A stretch of 64,000 nucleotides of DNA from Ancylobacter novellus (lineage in GTDB: Bacteria; Pseudomonadota; Alphaproteobacteria; Rhizobiales; Methylopilaceae), in assembly GCA_003241695.1 (NCBI GenBank), contig QFPN01000003.1, forward strand, positions 186,001-250,000, written 5' to 3'. Below, piece after piece: positions 17,967-28,100 of the stretch. Within the stretch, counting starts at the first letter, position 1, and each line of letters begins with the position of its first letter. Both the position numbers and the translations under genes were made by a program. The notes under the pieces are model-generated. The model was given only the letters and a program-made list of their open reading frames with translations. It had not been told where the DNA came from and made no database searches.

Positions 17967-17978
17967 CAAAGCGCCGCC
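17951..17978 (-). terminator. Terminator after purC, overlapping the next gene's start
   Basis: On the minus strand GGCGGCGC (17978-17971) pairs with GCGCCGCC (17964-17957) across a six-base loop and is followed by TTTTTC (17956-17951), 53 bases past the purC stop. It is a standard intrinsic terminator. The loop contains the likely GTG start of the 17430 gene. Confidence 0.7.
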
Positions 17979-18030
17979 TTTTCCACCAATAGCCAGATCG
18001 ACGCTCGGTGATCGCCGTCCAGTCAAAACG

Positions 18031-18804
18031 TCAGTCCTTCGACGTCACCAGCTTCGGCCCCTGCCCCGCCGTGGGCTCGGACTCCGGCAGGATGCCGAGC
18101 CGGCGCGCGACTTCGGAATAGGCCTCCACGAGGCCGCCCATGTCGCGGCGGAAGCGGTCCTTGTCGAGCTTGTCGTTCGACTTGATGTCCCACAGCCGGC
18201 ACGAATCGGGGGAGATCTCGTCGGCGACGACGATGCGCACCGTGTCGTTTTCCCAGAGCCGGCCGCATTCCATCTTGAAGTCGACCAGGCGGATGCCGAC
18301 GCCGAGGAACAGGCCGCTGAGGAAGTCGTTGACGCGGATCGCCAGCGCCATGATGTCGTCGATCTCCTGCGGGCTCGCCCAGCCGAAGGCCGTGACGTGC
18401 TCTTCCGAGACCATCGGATCGTTGAGCTGGTCGTTCTTGTAGTAGAACTCGATGATCGAACGCGGCAGCTGGGTGCCTTCCTCGAGCCCGAGCTTCGTCG
18501 ACAGCGAACCAGCCGCGACGTTGCGCACCACGACCTCGAGCGGGATGATCTCGACTTCGCGGATCAGCTGCTCGCGCATGTTGAGCCGGCGGATGAAGTG
18601 CGTCGGCACGCCAATGTCGTTCAGGTTCTGGAAGATGTACTCCGAGATCCTGTTGTTCAGCACGCCCTTGCCGTCGATGACCTCGTGCTTCTTGGCGTTG
18701 AAGGCGGTCGCATCGTCCTTGAAGTGCTGGATCAGCGTGCCGGGCTCGGGACCTTCGTAAAGGACCTTCGCCTTGCCTTCGTAGATGCGGCGGCGGCGGT
18801 TCAT
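18031..18804 (-). CDS. purC: SAICAR synthase (phosphoribosylaminoimidazole-succinocarboxamide synthase)
   Basis: PurC joins aspartate to CAIR using ATP. The 257-residue product has the complete family sequence from RRRRIYEGKAKVLYEGPEPG, through KHEVIDGKGVLNNRISEYIF, PLEVVVRNVAAGSL, VDFKMECGR and LVVADEISPDSCRLWD-like (IVVADEISPD). ATG 18804 is the canonical start of relatives. An ATG ten codons upstream (18834) has a better ribosome site (AGGTGA), so the real start may be there. It is the first gene of the minus-strand pur cluster, with a plausible promoter at 18932-18960 and a terminator at 17951-17978. Confidence 0.97.
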   Translation of the reverse strand: MNRRRRIYEGKAKVLYEGPEPGTLIQHFKDDATAFNAKKHEVIDGKGVLNNRISEYIFQNLNDIGVPTHFIRRLNMREQLIREVEIIPLEVVVRNVAAGSLSTKLGLEEGTQLPRSIIEFYYKNDQLNDPMVSEEHVTAFGWASPQEIDDIMALAIRVNDFLSGLFLGVGIRLVDFKMECGRLWENDTVRIVVADEISPDSCRLWDIKSNDKLDKDRFRRDMGGLVEAYSEVARRLGILPESEPTAGQGPKLVTSKD

Positions 18805-19122
18805 CGGCGTATACCGTGGCTTGAGGAAATCCATGTCACCTGCCGGGTGTTCGGGCCTGACCGGAAAGTCGTCGATCCGGCGCGCGCGGTCGAGGGTTCG
18901 TCGTCGCGTTTGCGACGCCGCGCGAGCGCGGAACATAGGCGATCGGGACCTCCAGCACAACGAGCCGCGGCGCCAGGCGCCCCCGGCATAGAGTCGCGCG
19001 GCGCCGCAGGATCGATCCGCTGTCGCGACGCGGGCCACAGGCCTAACATCCGCGCCGGCCGCGAATCGCGCTCGCAGCGAACCCGGCGGCCGCACCGAGA
19101 GCCTCGCAAACGGGAGCCTCCG
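18805..19122. other. Intergenic region between divergent purC and the 19123 gene
   Basis: The 318 bases hold a likely purC promoter (see 18932-18960) and GC-rich inverted repeats near 18900-18920 (GTCGC with GCGAC). I find no further gene, riboswitch or binding site that can be supported. Confidence 0.5.
18932..18960 (-). promoter_or_regulatory. Putative housekeeping promoter of purC
   Basis: On the minus strand TTGTGC (18960-18955), a 17-base gap, and TATGTT (18937-18932) form a reasonable sigma-70 type promoter. Transcription would start near 18925, about 90-120 bases before purC. Confidence 0.4.
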
Positions 19123-19512
19123 ATGACGCGCCTCACGCTCGGCCTTCTTCTCGCCCTCGCCTCGGCCCCGGCCGTCGCCGCTCCGCCCTGCCCCGGCGTC
19201 GCGGTCGCCGGCTCCGCCGCCTCGCCATCGGAGGCCGCGGCGGTCGGAAGGCAGATCTCCAACGGCGCGCTCCCAATCGACCGCAAGCTCTCGGTCGGTC
19301 CCTGGAGCGTCTTCCACGTGAAGCCGAAAAGCGCGGACGCGCTCTGGCTGTTCTTCAAAGGCGACCCGGCGAGGACGCAGCGCATCTACCTTTCGCCCGG
19401 CCTCGGCCGGCCGGACGAGTACGGCGACATCAAGATGGAGGTCGAGCAGAACGCGCCCGGCATTCCGGCGGCGCTGTCGTCCTGCTTCGCCCATCTCGTC
19501 ACGGGCGGCTGA
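19123..19512 (+). CDS. Small secreted protein, function unknown
   Basis: The 129-residue product has a classical signal peptide (MTRLTLGLLLALASAPAVAA, cleavage before PPCP). The mature protein is about 110 residues with two cysteines (PPCPGVAV and LSSCFAHLV) that could form one disulfide. The middle contains 'GPWSVFHVKPKSADALWLFFKGDP', a compact alternation of strands. GGGAG precedes the ATG by seven bases. An upstream in-frame extension lies antisense to purC and is rejected. No family recognised. Confidence 0.7.
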   Translation: MTRLTLGLLLALASAPAVAAPPCPGVAVAGSAASPSEAAAVGRQISNGALPIDRKLSVGPWSVFHVKPKSADALWLFFKGDPARTQRIYLSPGLGRPDEYGDIKMEVEQNAPGIPAALSSCFAHLVTGG

Positions 19513-19640
19513 TACGGCCGATCGGTCGCTGTTCAGCATGAGCTCGTCACATGGCGCAGCCTCTCGCTTGCGCTGATGCAACTTGAAGTGGTTCCGCTCC
19601 AATCCCTTATGAGCCGCGACGGTGGAGGAGGCCGCGTGGC

Positions 19641-20462
19641 ATGGCGCATGACGTCGACATTTCGGCTTATCTCGATCGCATCGATTACGACGGCCCGACC
19701 GGGCCAAGCCTCGAAACGCTGATGGCCCTCCAGACTCGCCATCTCGATTCGATCCCTTTCGAAGCGATCGACGTCGCGCTCGACCGCGGCGTGGACCTCA
19801 CGCCGCAGGCCGTCAACGCCAAGCTGCTCGGCGCACGCCGCGGCGGATACTGCTACGAACAGAACGGGCTTTTTCTCAGGGTTCTTCGCAGGCTGGGCTT
19901 CGAAGCGGACGGACTGTTGTGCCGCGTGAGAATGGGCCGCAAGCCCGGCGACGCCCCGATGGCTCGCACCCATATGGCGCTGCGGGTGACGCTCGACGGC
20001 GCGCTGTGGCTGGTCGACGTCGGGTTCGGCGGCATGGTTCCGCCGGCCCCGCTCAAGATCGAGGAGAAATCTGTTCAGGAGACCGCGCACGAACCTTGGC
20101 GGATCACGGCGCAAGACGGCTTCCGTCTCTCCGAGGCGATGGTCGGCGACCTGTGGGAACCGATGTACGAGATCTATGACGATCCCCAGGCGGAGGTCGA
20201 CTACGAACCGGCAAACTGGTTCGTCTCGACCCACCCGTCATCGTTCTTCCGTCGAGATCTGGTGGCGGCGCGCGTCGCTCCGGACGCGCGCTACGCGCTG
20301 TTCGGCGCTCGTCTGACGATCCGCCGGCGCGGACGGCCGATGGAACGCCGTGAACTGTCGGTTTCGGAGCTCGAGGCCACATTGCGCGACGTCTTCGGCC
20401 TCGAGCCGAAGACGGACTGGCGGCCTTTGCTCGAACGCACGGCGGCCGGGATCGCCGCCTGA
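19641..20462 (+). CDS. nat: Arylamine N-acetyltransferase
   Basis: The 273-residue enzyme has the family's Cys-His-Asp triad: C71 in RGGYCYEQN, H111 in THMAL and D126 in LVDVGFGG. The start of the protein (ISAYLDRIDYDGP...LETLMALQTRHLDSIPFEAID) is also typical. NAT enzymes move acetyl from acetyl-CoA to aromatic amines and hydrazines. It stands alone: the upstream gap is 128 bases, and glgX1 converges on it with a 25-base gap, so it is not part of the glucan island. Confidence 0.95.
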   Translation: MAHDVDISAYLDRIDYDGPTGPSLETLMALQTRHLDSIPFEAIDVALDRGVDLTPQAVNAKLLGARRGGYCYEQNGLFLRVLRRLGFEADGLLCRVRMGRKPGDAPMARTHMALRVTLDGALWLVDVGFGGMVPPAPLKIEEKSVQETAHEPWRITAQDGFRLSEAMVGDLWEPMYEIYDDPQAEVDYEPANWFVSTHPSSFFRRDLVAARVAPDARYALFGARLTIRRRGRPMERRELSVSELEATLRDVFGLEPKTDWRPLLERTAAGIAA

Positions 20463-20487
20463 CGGCGGCCCCGGCCGGCGACGCCTC

Positions 20488-22557
20488 TTACATCATCAAC
20501 AGCAGCGACCGTCCCGCGACATCGATCGTATCGCCGGCGTCGAGCGGCTTTGGCTCGGCGTCGGGATCATTCGTGTCGACCACGATCGACCAAGCTCCGT
20601 CGCCTCCCTTCCCCGGCGAGAGGAAAGGCACCGCGCCGTCGTGGGAGTTGAAGATCAGGATCGCCTCTTCATCCGCCGTCTTCAGCCGGAGGCCGATGCA
20701 GTCGGCGTTGGGGTCGGACCAATGCTCGGGCGTCTGCTCGCCGCCTCCGGGATTGAGCCACGTGATCTCCATCCCATCGCGAAAGCTCGCGCGGCGCAGG
20801 ATGGGGTGGTCGGCGCGGAGCTTCGTCAGCTTTTGCGTGAAGGCCAGCAGCGCCTTGTTGTTGTCGTTCAGGTCCCAGTGGACCCAGCTGATCTCGCTGT
20901 CCTGGGCGTAGCCGTTGTTGTTGCCGCCCTGCGTGCGGCCGAACTCGTCGCCCGCAAGGATCATCGGGGTGCCGTGTGAGAACAGCAGCGTCGCGAGGAA
21001 GTTTCGCTTCTGCCGCTCGCGCGTGGCGACGATTCCCTCGTCGTCGGTCTCGCCCTCAACGCCGTAGTTGTAAGAACGATTGTCCGAGTGGCCGTCCTTG
21101 TTGTCCTCGCCGTTCGCCTCGTTGTGCTTGTCGTTGTAGGTGACGACGTCGTGCAGGGTGAAGCCGTCATGGGCGGTGATGAAGTTCACCCCAGCCCACG
21201 GCCGCCGGCCGTTGCGGTCGTAGACGTCGCCCGAGCCGGTGACGCGGGCCGCGAAGCCGCCGAGCGAATCCGCGCTCTTCTTCCAGTAGTCGCGGACTTC
21301 GTCGCGATACTTGTCGTTCCACTCCGCCCAGCCGGGCGGGAAGCCGCCGACCTGATAGCCGCCGGGCCCGATGTCCCACGGCTCGCCGACGAGCTTCACC
21401 TGACGCAGCACCGGGTCCTGGTTGACCGCGTCGAAGAAGCCGCCGCGCGGATCGAAGCCGTCGGGCTCGCGGCCGAGGATCGTGCCGAGGTCGAAGCGGA
21501 AGCCGTCGACATGGCACTCTTCGACCCAGTAGCGCAGCGAATCCGTCACCATCTGCAGCACGCGCGGATGGCTGGTGTTCACCGTGTTTCCGGTGCCGGT
21601 GTCGTTGATGTAGTAGCGCGGCTGGTCGGGCAGGGTGCGGTAGTATGAGAGGTTGTCGATCCCCTTGAAGGAGAGCGTCGGCCCGAGTTCGTTGCCCTCG
21701 GCCGTGTGGTTGTAGACCACGTCGAGGATGACCTCGATGCCGGCGTTGTGGAACGAGCGCACCATGTGCTTGAAGCTCGCGAGCCGCGCCCGGCCCGATT
21801 TTCCGTTGCCCCCGGCGTAGCGCGCCATCGGCGCGAAGAAGCCTATGGTGTTGTAGCCCCAGAAATTCTTCAGCCCCTTCGACTCCAGATGCTGGTCGTC
21901 CAGGAAGGCGTGGATCGGCAGCAGCTCGACCGAGGTGACGCCGAGCGCCTTGATGTGGTCGATCACGGCCTTCTGCCCAAGGCCGTCGAAGGTGCCGCGG
22001 ATGTTTTCCGGCACAGCGGGATGGAGCTGGGTGTAGCCCTTCACGTGCAGCTCGTAGAAGACCGTTCGGTCCCACGGCACGTCGGGCTTCACGTCCTTCG
22101 ACCAGTCGAAGGCGGTGTCGCCGACTTCGCATTTCGGCGTGAAGGGCGCTGAATCCCGTTCGTCGAAGCTCAGGTCCTTGTCCGGAGAATCGAGCTTGTA
22201 GCCGAAATGAGCGTCGTTCCACTCGATCTGACCGGCGAGCGACTTGGCGTAAGGATCGAGCAGAAGCTTGTTCGGGTTGAAGCGGTGGCCCTCTTCGGGC
22301 GCATAGCGGCCGTGGACGCGATAGCCGTAGCGCTGGCCGGGCATGATTCCCGGCAGATAACCGTGCCAGATCTCGTCGGAATATTCGGGGAGCGTGACCC
22401 GTTCGACCTCGTTGTCGTTCTCGTCGAAGAGGCAGAGCTCGACGCGTTCGGCATTGGCGGAGAACAGCGCGAAATTGGTGCCTTCGCCGTCGAAGGTCGC
22501 GCCGAGCTTGTTCGGCCGCCCGGCCTCAGCCCGGCGGTCCGTCCGGATGTCGCTCAT
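20488..22557 (-). CDS. glgX: Glycogen debranching enzyme (first copy)
   Basis: GlgX cuts alpha-1,6 branches from phosphorylase-trimmed glycogen. The 689-residue GH13_11 protein has an N-terminal CBM48 beta domain (LGATFDGEGTNFALFSANAE), then DVVYNHTAEGNELGP, the nucleophile in GFRFDLGTILGREPDGFDP, the acid in VGEPWDIGPGGYQVG, and the third acid in TAHDGFTLHD, followed by NEANGEDNKDGHSDN. A second, quite similar copy lies at 30870; this copy is on the opposite strand with its own EcfG-type promoter, so the two may serve different conditions. Confidence 0.96.
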   Translation of the reverse strand: MSDIRTDRRAEAGRPNKLGATFDGEGTNFALFSANAERVELCLFDENDNEVERVTLPEYSDEIWHGYLPGIMPGQRYGYRVHGRYAPEEGHRFNPNKLLLDPYAKSLAGQIEWNDAHFGYKLDSPDKDLSFDERDSAPFTPKCEVGDTAFDWSKDVKPDVPWDRTVFYELHVKGYTQLHPAVPENIRGTFDGLGQKAVIDHIKALGVTSVELLPIHAFLDDQHLESKGLKNFWGYNTIGFFAPMARYAGGNGKSGRARLASFKHMVRSFHNAGIEVILDVVYNHTAEGNELGPTLSFKGIDNLSYYRTLPDQPRYYINDTGTGNTVNTSHPRVLQMVTDSLRYWVEECHVDGFRFDLGTILGREPDGFDPRGGFFDAVNQDPVLRQVKLVGEPWDIGPGGYQVGGFPPGWAEWNDKYRDEVRDYWKKSADSLGGFAARVTGSGDVYDRNGRRPWAGVNFITAHDGFTLHDVVTYNDKHNEANGEDNKDGHSDNRSYNYGVEGETDDEGIVATRERQKRNFLATLLFSHGTPMILAGDEFGRTQGGNNNGYAQDSEISWVHWDLNDNNKALLAFTQKLTKLRADHPILRRASFRDGMEITWLNPGGGEQTPEHWSDPNADCIGLRLKTADEEAILIFNSHDGAVPFLSPGKGGDGAWSIVVDTNDPDAEPKPLDAGDTIDVAGRSLLLMM

Positions 22558-22617
22558 GGATTAGCCGTCCTTTCCCCGAGGCGAGACCGCCCCGATCTGT
22601 CCCGTCACCGGGATAGG

Positions 22618-22642
22618 AACGGACTTCGGCCTCGCCCGTTCC
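22618..22642 (-). promoter_or_regulatory. EcfG-type general-stress promoter for glgX1
   Basis: Minus strand GGAAC (22642-22638), 16 bases, CGTT (22621-22618): an exact consensus match about 54 bases upstream of the expected 5' end to ATG 22557. The site is nearly palindromic, so the plus strand reads GGAAC-N16-CGTT as well. Confidence 0.6.
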
Positions 22643-22679
22643 CGGCGATCAATTGATCACGAGAAGGACGCGCGACGTC

Positions 22680-23018
22680 TCATCCTTTGGGCTTCGGCTT
22701 GTCGGACTTCGTTTTTCCCGGCTTACCGGGTTTGGGCGCGTCGTCGTTCGCGACGCTCTTCTTCGGCTTTGCGGGAGCGACGTCCACCGCCGCGCCCTTC
22801 GACGGCGGGGCGAGCGGCGTAACCACGCCGCTCGCCCCGGCCCCTTTCACAACGGGTTTCACGGACTTGACCTTCTTCGCCTTGGGCGCGGCCACCCCGT
22901 CCGCCTCGATGCGCTTTTCGGCCTCGTACCAGAAGCTTTCGCCTTCTCCGTCCGGCCGCCCCGCCTCGTTCCACAACCGGTACGCCTCGTCCCTCACCCG
23001 CCGCTCGCGATCGTTCAT
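22680..23018 (-). CDS. DUF2934-domain protein
   Basis: The 112-residue protein has the DUF2934 helix pair at its N-terminus (RRVRDEAYRLWNEAGRPDGE..SFWYEAEKRI), the family's R-x-A-Y-x-L-W...G-x-P signature. The rest is a long Lys/Pro/Ala-rich basic tail, probably disordered and perhaps able to bind nucleic acid. DUF2934 proteins frequently sit beside glycogen and trehalose genes in Hyphomicrobiales; their role is unknown. The gene is transcribed towards glgX1 and is divergent from glgE. A near-consensus EcfG site lies upstream at 23058. Confidence 0.85.
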   Translation of the reverse strand: MNDRERRVRDEAYRLWNEAGRPDGEGESFWYEAEKRIEADGVAAPKAKKVKSVKPVVKGAGASGVVTPLAPPSKGAAVDVAPAKPKKSVANDDAPKPGKPGKTKSDKPKPKG

Positions 23019-23057
23019 TGCGTCCTCCTTCGGCCCGACCCAGGGGTTGTCGTGATC

Positions 23058-23083
23058 AACGATCGACCGATGTCTGGGTTTCC
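23058..23083 (-). promoter_or_regulatory. Weak EcfG-like promoter for the DUF2934 gene
   Basis: Minus strand GGAAA (23083-23079; consensus GGAAC), 17 bases, CGTT (23061-23058). One mismatch in the -35 element; the distance to the ATG at 23018 is suitable. Confidence 0.3.
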
Positions 23084-23156
23084 GCTGCGGCGCGGCGCCA
23101 GACCGCCCGGCTGCTTGATCGAACCCCCAGCCTACTGATTCTTTTCGGAGATCCGA

Positions 23157-25154
23157 ATGTCCTACGCCTCACCCGACGCCGTCGACGCCGCACAGCGCCC
23201 GCGGATCGCGATCGAGGCTGTGACGCCCTCCGTCGACGACGGACGGTTTCCGGTTAAGACGATCGCGGGCCGCCCGGTCACGGTCGAGGCGGACATCTTC
23301 GCCGACGGCCACGAGGTGCTGCGCGCGGAGGTTCTCTGGAGGGGGCCGAAGGGCGGCGAGTGGAAGCGCGCTCCGATGACCGAACTCGTGAACGACCGCT
23401 GGCGCGGCGGCTTCACGCCCGACGAAATCGGCCGGCAGGAATTTCTGGTCGAGGCCTGGTGGGACGATTTCGGCACCTTCCGCCGCGATCTGACGAAGAA
23501 GCGCGACGCCGGCGTCGACGTCACGCTGGAGACAGAGGAAGGCGTCCAGATGCTCGAGGAGCATTCCTCGAAGGCCGAGCCGGCGCAGGCGCGCGCGCTC
23601 GCCGACGCCGCATTGCGCGCCCGGCCGCTCGACGTGACCGGAAGGGTTGCGGAACTGCTATCGGCCGAGACGGCGCTCGCCGCGAAGCAGGGCGACCCGC
23701 GCCATCATGCGACGCGGACCGATCCGTTTCCGCTCGAAGTGGAGCGCACCAAGGCCGAGTTCGCGAGCTGGTACGAGCTGTTTCCGCGCTCCGAGAGCGG
23801 CGACCCGGCGAAGCATGGCGCGTTCCGCGACGTGATCCGGCGCCTGCCCATGATCCGGGACATGGGCTTCGACGTGCTCTACTTCCCGCCCATCAGCCCC
23901 ATCGGCAAGACCAACCGCAAGGGTCCGAACAACACGCTGACGCCCGGCCCGAACGATCCGGGCAGCCCTTACGCGATCGGTTCGGAGCACGGCGGCCACG
24001 ACGCGCTCCACCCGGAGCTCGGCACGCTCGAGGACTTTCAGGCGCTCGTGAAGGCCGCGGCCGACCACGGGCTCGAGCTCGCCATCGACTTCGCGATCCA
24101 GTGCTCGCCCGACCATCCGTGGCTGAAGGAGCATCCGGGATGGTTCAGGTGGCGGCCGGACGGCTCGATGAAATACGCCGAGAACCCGCCGAAGAAGTAC
24201 CAGGACATCGTCAACGTCGACTTCTACGGCCCCGACGCCGTCCCCGGCCTTTGGGAGGCGCTGCGCGACGTCGTGCTGTTCTGGGCCGATCAGGGCGTCA
24301 AGATCTACCGGGTCGACAATCCGCACACCAAGCCGTTCCCGTTCTGGGAATGGATGATCGCCGAGGTGAAGGCGAAGCACCCGGACGCCATCTTCCTGTC
24401 GGAGGCCTTCACGCGCCCGAAGGTCATGTACCGCCTCGCCAAGGTCGGCTACGGCCAGTCCTACACCTATTTCACCTGGCGCAACCGCAAGGCGGAGATC
24501 GCCGAGTACCTCACCGAGCTGACGACCGCCGCGCCGAAGGATTTCTTCCGGCCGAACTTCTTCGTCAACACGCCGGACATCAATCCGTATTTCCTGCAGA
24601 CGTCGGGCCGTCCCGGATTCCTGATCCGCGCCGCGCTCGCCACGACGCTGTCGGGCCTGTGGGGCATGTATAACGGCTTCGAGATCTGCGAGAGCGCGCC
24701 CCTTCCGGGCAAGGAGGAATATCTCGACAGCGAGAAGTACCAGATCCGCATCCGCAACTGGAACCAGCCGGGCAACATCATCCAGGAGATCACGCGCCTG
24801 AACCGCATCCGCAAGGAGAACGCGGCGTTGCAGACGCATCTCGGCGTGCGATTCTACAACTGCTTCGACGACGACATTCTCTATTACGGCAAGCCGCGCG
24901 TCTCGGCCGACGGATCGACGATCGAAGACATGATCCTGTGCTTCGTGACCCTCGATCCGCATTCTGAGCGGAGCGCCGGATACGAGGTTCCGCTCTGGGA
25001 GTTCGGGCTTCCCGACGACGGAATCGTCGAGGTCGAGGACCTGATGAGAGGCAACGCCTTCACCCTCACGGGCAAGAACCAGTCGATCTATCTCAACCCG
25101 CACGAACTGCCGTTCCACATCTGGAGGCTCAAGCCCGCGGGAGCCGTCGTATGA
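23157..25154 (+). CDS. glgE: Alpha-1,4-glucan:maltose-1-phosphate maltosyltransferase
   Basis: GlgE adds maltose units from maltose-1-phosphate to linear alpha-glucan. The 665-residue GH13_3 protein has an N-terminal beta domain (VTVEADIFADGHEVLRAEVLWR), a helical insert, and the TIM barrel with YFPPISPIG, DFAIQCSPDHPWLKEHPGWF, the nucleophile Asp near 387 in IYRVDNPHTKPFPFWEW, the acid near 416 in FLSEAFTRPKVMY, and NTPDINPYFLQ. These are signature positions of GlgE rather than alpha-amylase. GGAG precedes the ATG. The stop overlaps treS-mak (ATGA), so the pathway enzymes are translated together: trehalose to maltose to maltose-1-phosphate to glucan. Confidence 0.97.
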   Translation: MSYASPDAVDAAQRPRIAIEAVTPSVDDGRFPVKTIAGRPVTVEADIFADGHEVLRAEVLWRGPKGGEWKRAPMTELVNDRWRGGFTPDEIGRQEFLVEAWWDDFGTFRRDLTKKRDAGVDVTLETEEGVQMLEEHSSKAEPAQARALADAALRARPLDVTGRVAELLSAETALAAKQGDPRHHATRTDPFPLEVERTKAEFASWYELFPRSESGDPAKHGAFRDVIRRLPMIRDMGFDVLYFPPISPIGKTNRKGPNNTLTPGPNDPGSPYAIGSEHGGHDALHPELGTLEDFQALVKAAADHGLELAIDFAIQCSPDHPWLKEHPGWFRWRPDGSMKYAENPPKKYQDIVNVDFYGPDAVPGLWEALRDVVLFWADQGVKIYRVDNPHTKPFPFWEWMIAEVKAKHPDAIFLSEAFTRPKVMYRLAKVGYGQSYTYFTWRNRKAEIAEYLTELTTAAPKDFFRPNFFVNTPDINPYFLQTSGRPGFLIRAALATTLSGLWGMYNGFEICESAPLPGKEEYLDSEKYQIRIRNWNQPGNIIQEITRLNRIRKENAALQTHLGVRFYNCFDDDILYYGKPRVSADGSTIEDMILCFVTLDPHSERSAGYEVPLWEFGLPDDGIVEVEDLMRGNAFTLTGKNQSIYLNPHELPFHIWRLKPAGAVV

Positions 25155-28100
25155 ACGTCCAGCATTCCGAACTCACCAAGCCGACCGGCACGCTCGTCTC
25201 CAAGGACGGCGTCGATCCGCTGTGGTTCAAGGACGCGATCATCTACCAGCTGCACGTAAAGTCCTTCATGGACTCCAACGGCGACGGCATCGGCGATTTT
25301 CCGGGCCTGATTTCCAAGCTCGACTACATTGCCGATCTCGGCGTCAACGTGATCTGGCTGCTGCCGTTCTATCCGAGCCCGCGGCTCGACGACGGCTACG
25401 ACATCAAGGAATACACCGGCGTCTCGCCCGACTACGGCACGCTCGCGGACGTGAAGCGCTTCATCGCCGAGGCCCACAAGCGCGGGCTGAAGGTGATCTC
25501 CGAGCTCGTCATCAATCACACCTCCGACCAACACCCTTGGTTCCAGCGCGCGCGCCACGCCAAGCCCGGCTCTGCGCACCGGAACTTCTACGTCTGGTCG
25601 GACAACGACACGCTCTATTCCGGCACCCGCATCATCTTCCTCGATACGGAACGGTCGAACTGGACCTGGGACCCGGTCGCGGGAGCCTATTTCTGGCACC
25701 GCTTCTACAGCCATCAGCCGGACCTGAACTTCGACAATCCGCAGGTGCTGAAAGCCGTCTTCAAGGTGATGAAGTTCTGGCTCGATCTCGGCATCGACGG
25801 CCTGCGGCTCGACGCCGTGCCATACCTCATCGAGCGCGACGGGACCTCGAACGAGAACCTTCCCGAGACGCACGACATCCTGAAGAAGATTCGGGCCGAG
25901 CTCGACCGGACCTACCCTGACCGCTTCCTGATCGCCGAGGCCAATATGTGGCCGGAGGACACCAAGGACTATTTCGGCGAGGGCGACGAATGCCACATGG
26001 CGTTCCACTTCCCGCTGATGCCGCGCATGTACATGGCGATCGCGCGGGAGGACCGCTTCCCGATCACCGACATCATGCGGCAGACGCCCGAGATCCCCGA
26101 GAACTGCCAGTGGGCGATCTTCCTGCGGAACCATGACGAGTTGACGCTCGAAATGGTGACCGACAAGGAGCGCGACTATCTCTGGAACACCTACGCGACC
26201 GACAAGCGGGCGCGCATCAATCTCGGCATCCGCCGCCGCCTCGCACCGCTGATGGAGCGCGACCGGCGCCGCATCGAGCTCATGAACTCGCTGCTGCTGT
26301 CGATGCCCGGAACGCCGGTGATCTATTACGGCGACGAGATCGGGATGGGCGACAACATTCATCTCGGCGACCGCGACGGCGTGCGCACCCCGATGCAATG
26401 GTCGATCGACCGGAACGGCGGCTTCTCGCGCGCCGACTTCGCCTCGATCGTGCTGCCGCCCATCATGGACCCGCTCTACGGCTACTTCGTCATCAACGTC
26501 GAGGCGCAGGCGCGTGACCCGCATTCGCTGCTGAACTGGACCCGGCGCATGCTCGCGACGCGCCGCCAGCACCCGGCCTTTGGCCGCGGATCCTTGCGTT
26601 TCCTGTTCCCCTCGAACCGGAAGATCCTCGCTTATCTTCGTGAGTACGAAGGCGAAACGCTTTTCTGCGTCGCCAATATGGGCCGCAGCCCGCAGGCCGT
26701 GGAGCTTGAACTCTCGGAGTTCGAGGGCCGCGTGCCGATCGAGATGACGGCCGGCTCGGTGTTCCCACCGATCGGCCAGCTCACCTACCTGCTGACGCTG
26801 CCGCCATACGGCTTCTACTGGTTCATTCTCGCGAAGGAGTCCGACGCGCCGTCCTGGCACACGCCGGCGCCGGAGCCCATGGCGGACTTCGAGACGCTGG
26901 TGCTGCGGGCGGGCGTGGACGACGCCATGCAGGTCGAGGCCCGCAAGACGCTCGAAACCGCGGTGCTTCCGAGCTATCTCGCCAAGCGCCGATGGTTCTC
27001 GGGCAAGGACCAAAAGCAGATCATCCCGCGCATCAAGGGCATGTCGCGCCTGCCGGGCGAGCGCGAACCCATCGGCCTGATCGAGGTCGAGGTAACGGGC
27101 GGCGCTGAGCCGACGCGCTGGCTGCTGCCGATCGCGGTCGTGTCCGAGGACGAGCCGCTGTCGGCGCTGGCGAGCCGCCTCGCGCTGGCGCGCGTGCGCC
27201 GCGGCCGCGAGGTGCAGCTTCTCACCGACGCCTTCGCGCTGCCGGGCTTCGCGCATGCGATCGCGCGATCGCTGAAACAGGGCGCGAGCCTGCCGAGCGG
27301 CGACGGCGAAATCCGCTTCGAACGCGCGGAAGGCGCGGAGATTCCGGACCTTCCCGCCGACGCCGAGATCAACTGGCTGTCGGCGGAGCAGTCCAACTCC
27401 TCGCTGATCGCCGGCGACCTGATGATGATCAAGGTTCTCCGAAAGATCGCGCCGGGCGCTCATCCGGAAGCCGAGATGGGCCGCTATCTCACGGAAAACG
27501 GCTACGCCAACGCCGCGCCCTTCCTCGGCGAAATGGTCCGCATCGGCTCCGACGGAACGCGATCGACGCTCGCGATCGTGCAGGGCTATGTCCGCAACGA
27601 AGGCGACGCGTGGAGCTGGACGCTCAGCCACCTCGCCCGCCATCTAGACGAATTCGGCTCCACCGGAGGCGGCGAGATGACCGAAACCGAGCGCTTCGAC
27701 GAGTTTTCGGCCTTCGCGGCCAATCTCGGCCGCAGGCTCGCGGAGCTCCACGCCGTGCTCGCCCGCCCGAGCGAGGACCCATGGTTCGCGCCGGCGTCGG
27801 CCGTGACGCCGGACGTGGAGAGCTGGAAAGCGCGCGCGATCGGCCTTCTCGACGGCGCTGTCAATGCGCTTCGCGCGAAGGCCGACTGGGTCGATCCGAT
27901 CCAGGCGACTCGCGCCGGCTCCCTGATCGCCCGACGCGACGCGCTCGCGGCGGCGATCGGGAGGCTTGCGGACGCAGGCGACGGCGCGCCCATGACACGC
28001 ATTCACGGCGACCTTCATCTTGGCCAGATCTTGGTCGCGAGCGGTGATGTCGTGTTCATCGACTTCGAAGGCGAGCCCGCGCGGCCGCTCGAGGAGCGGC

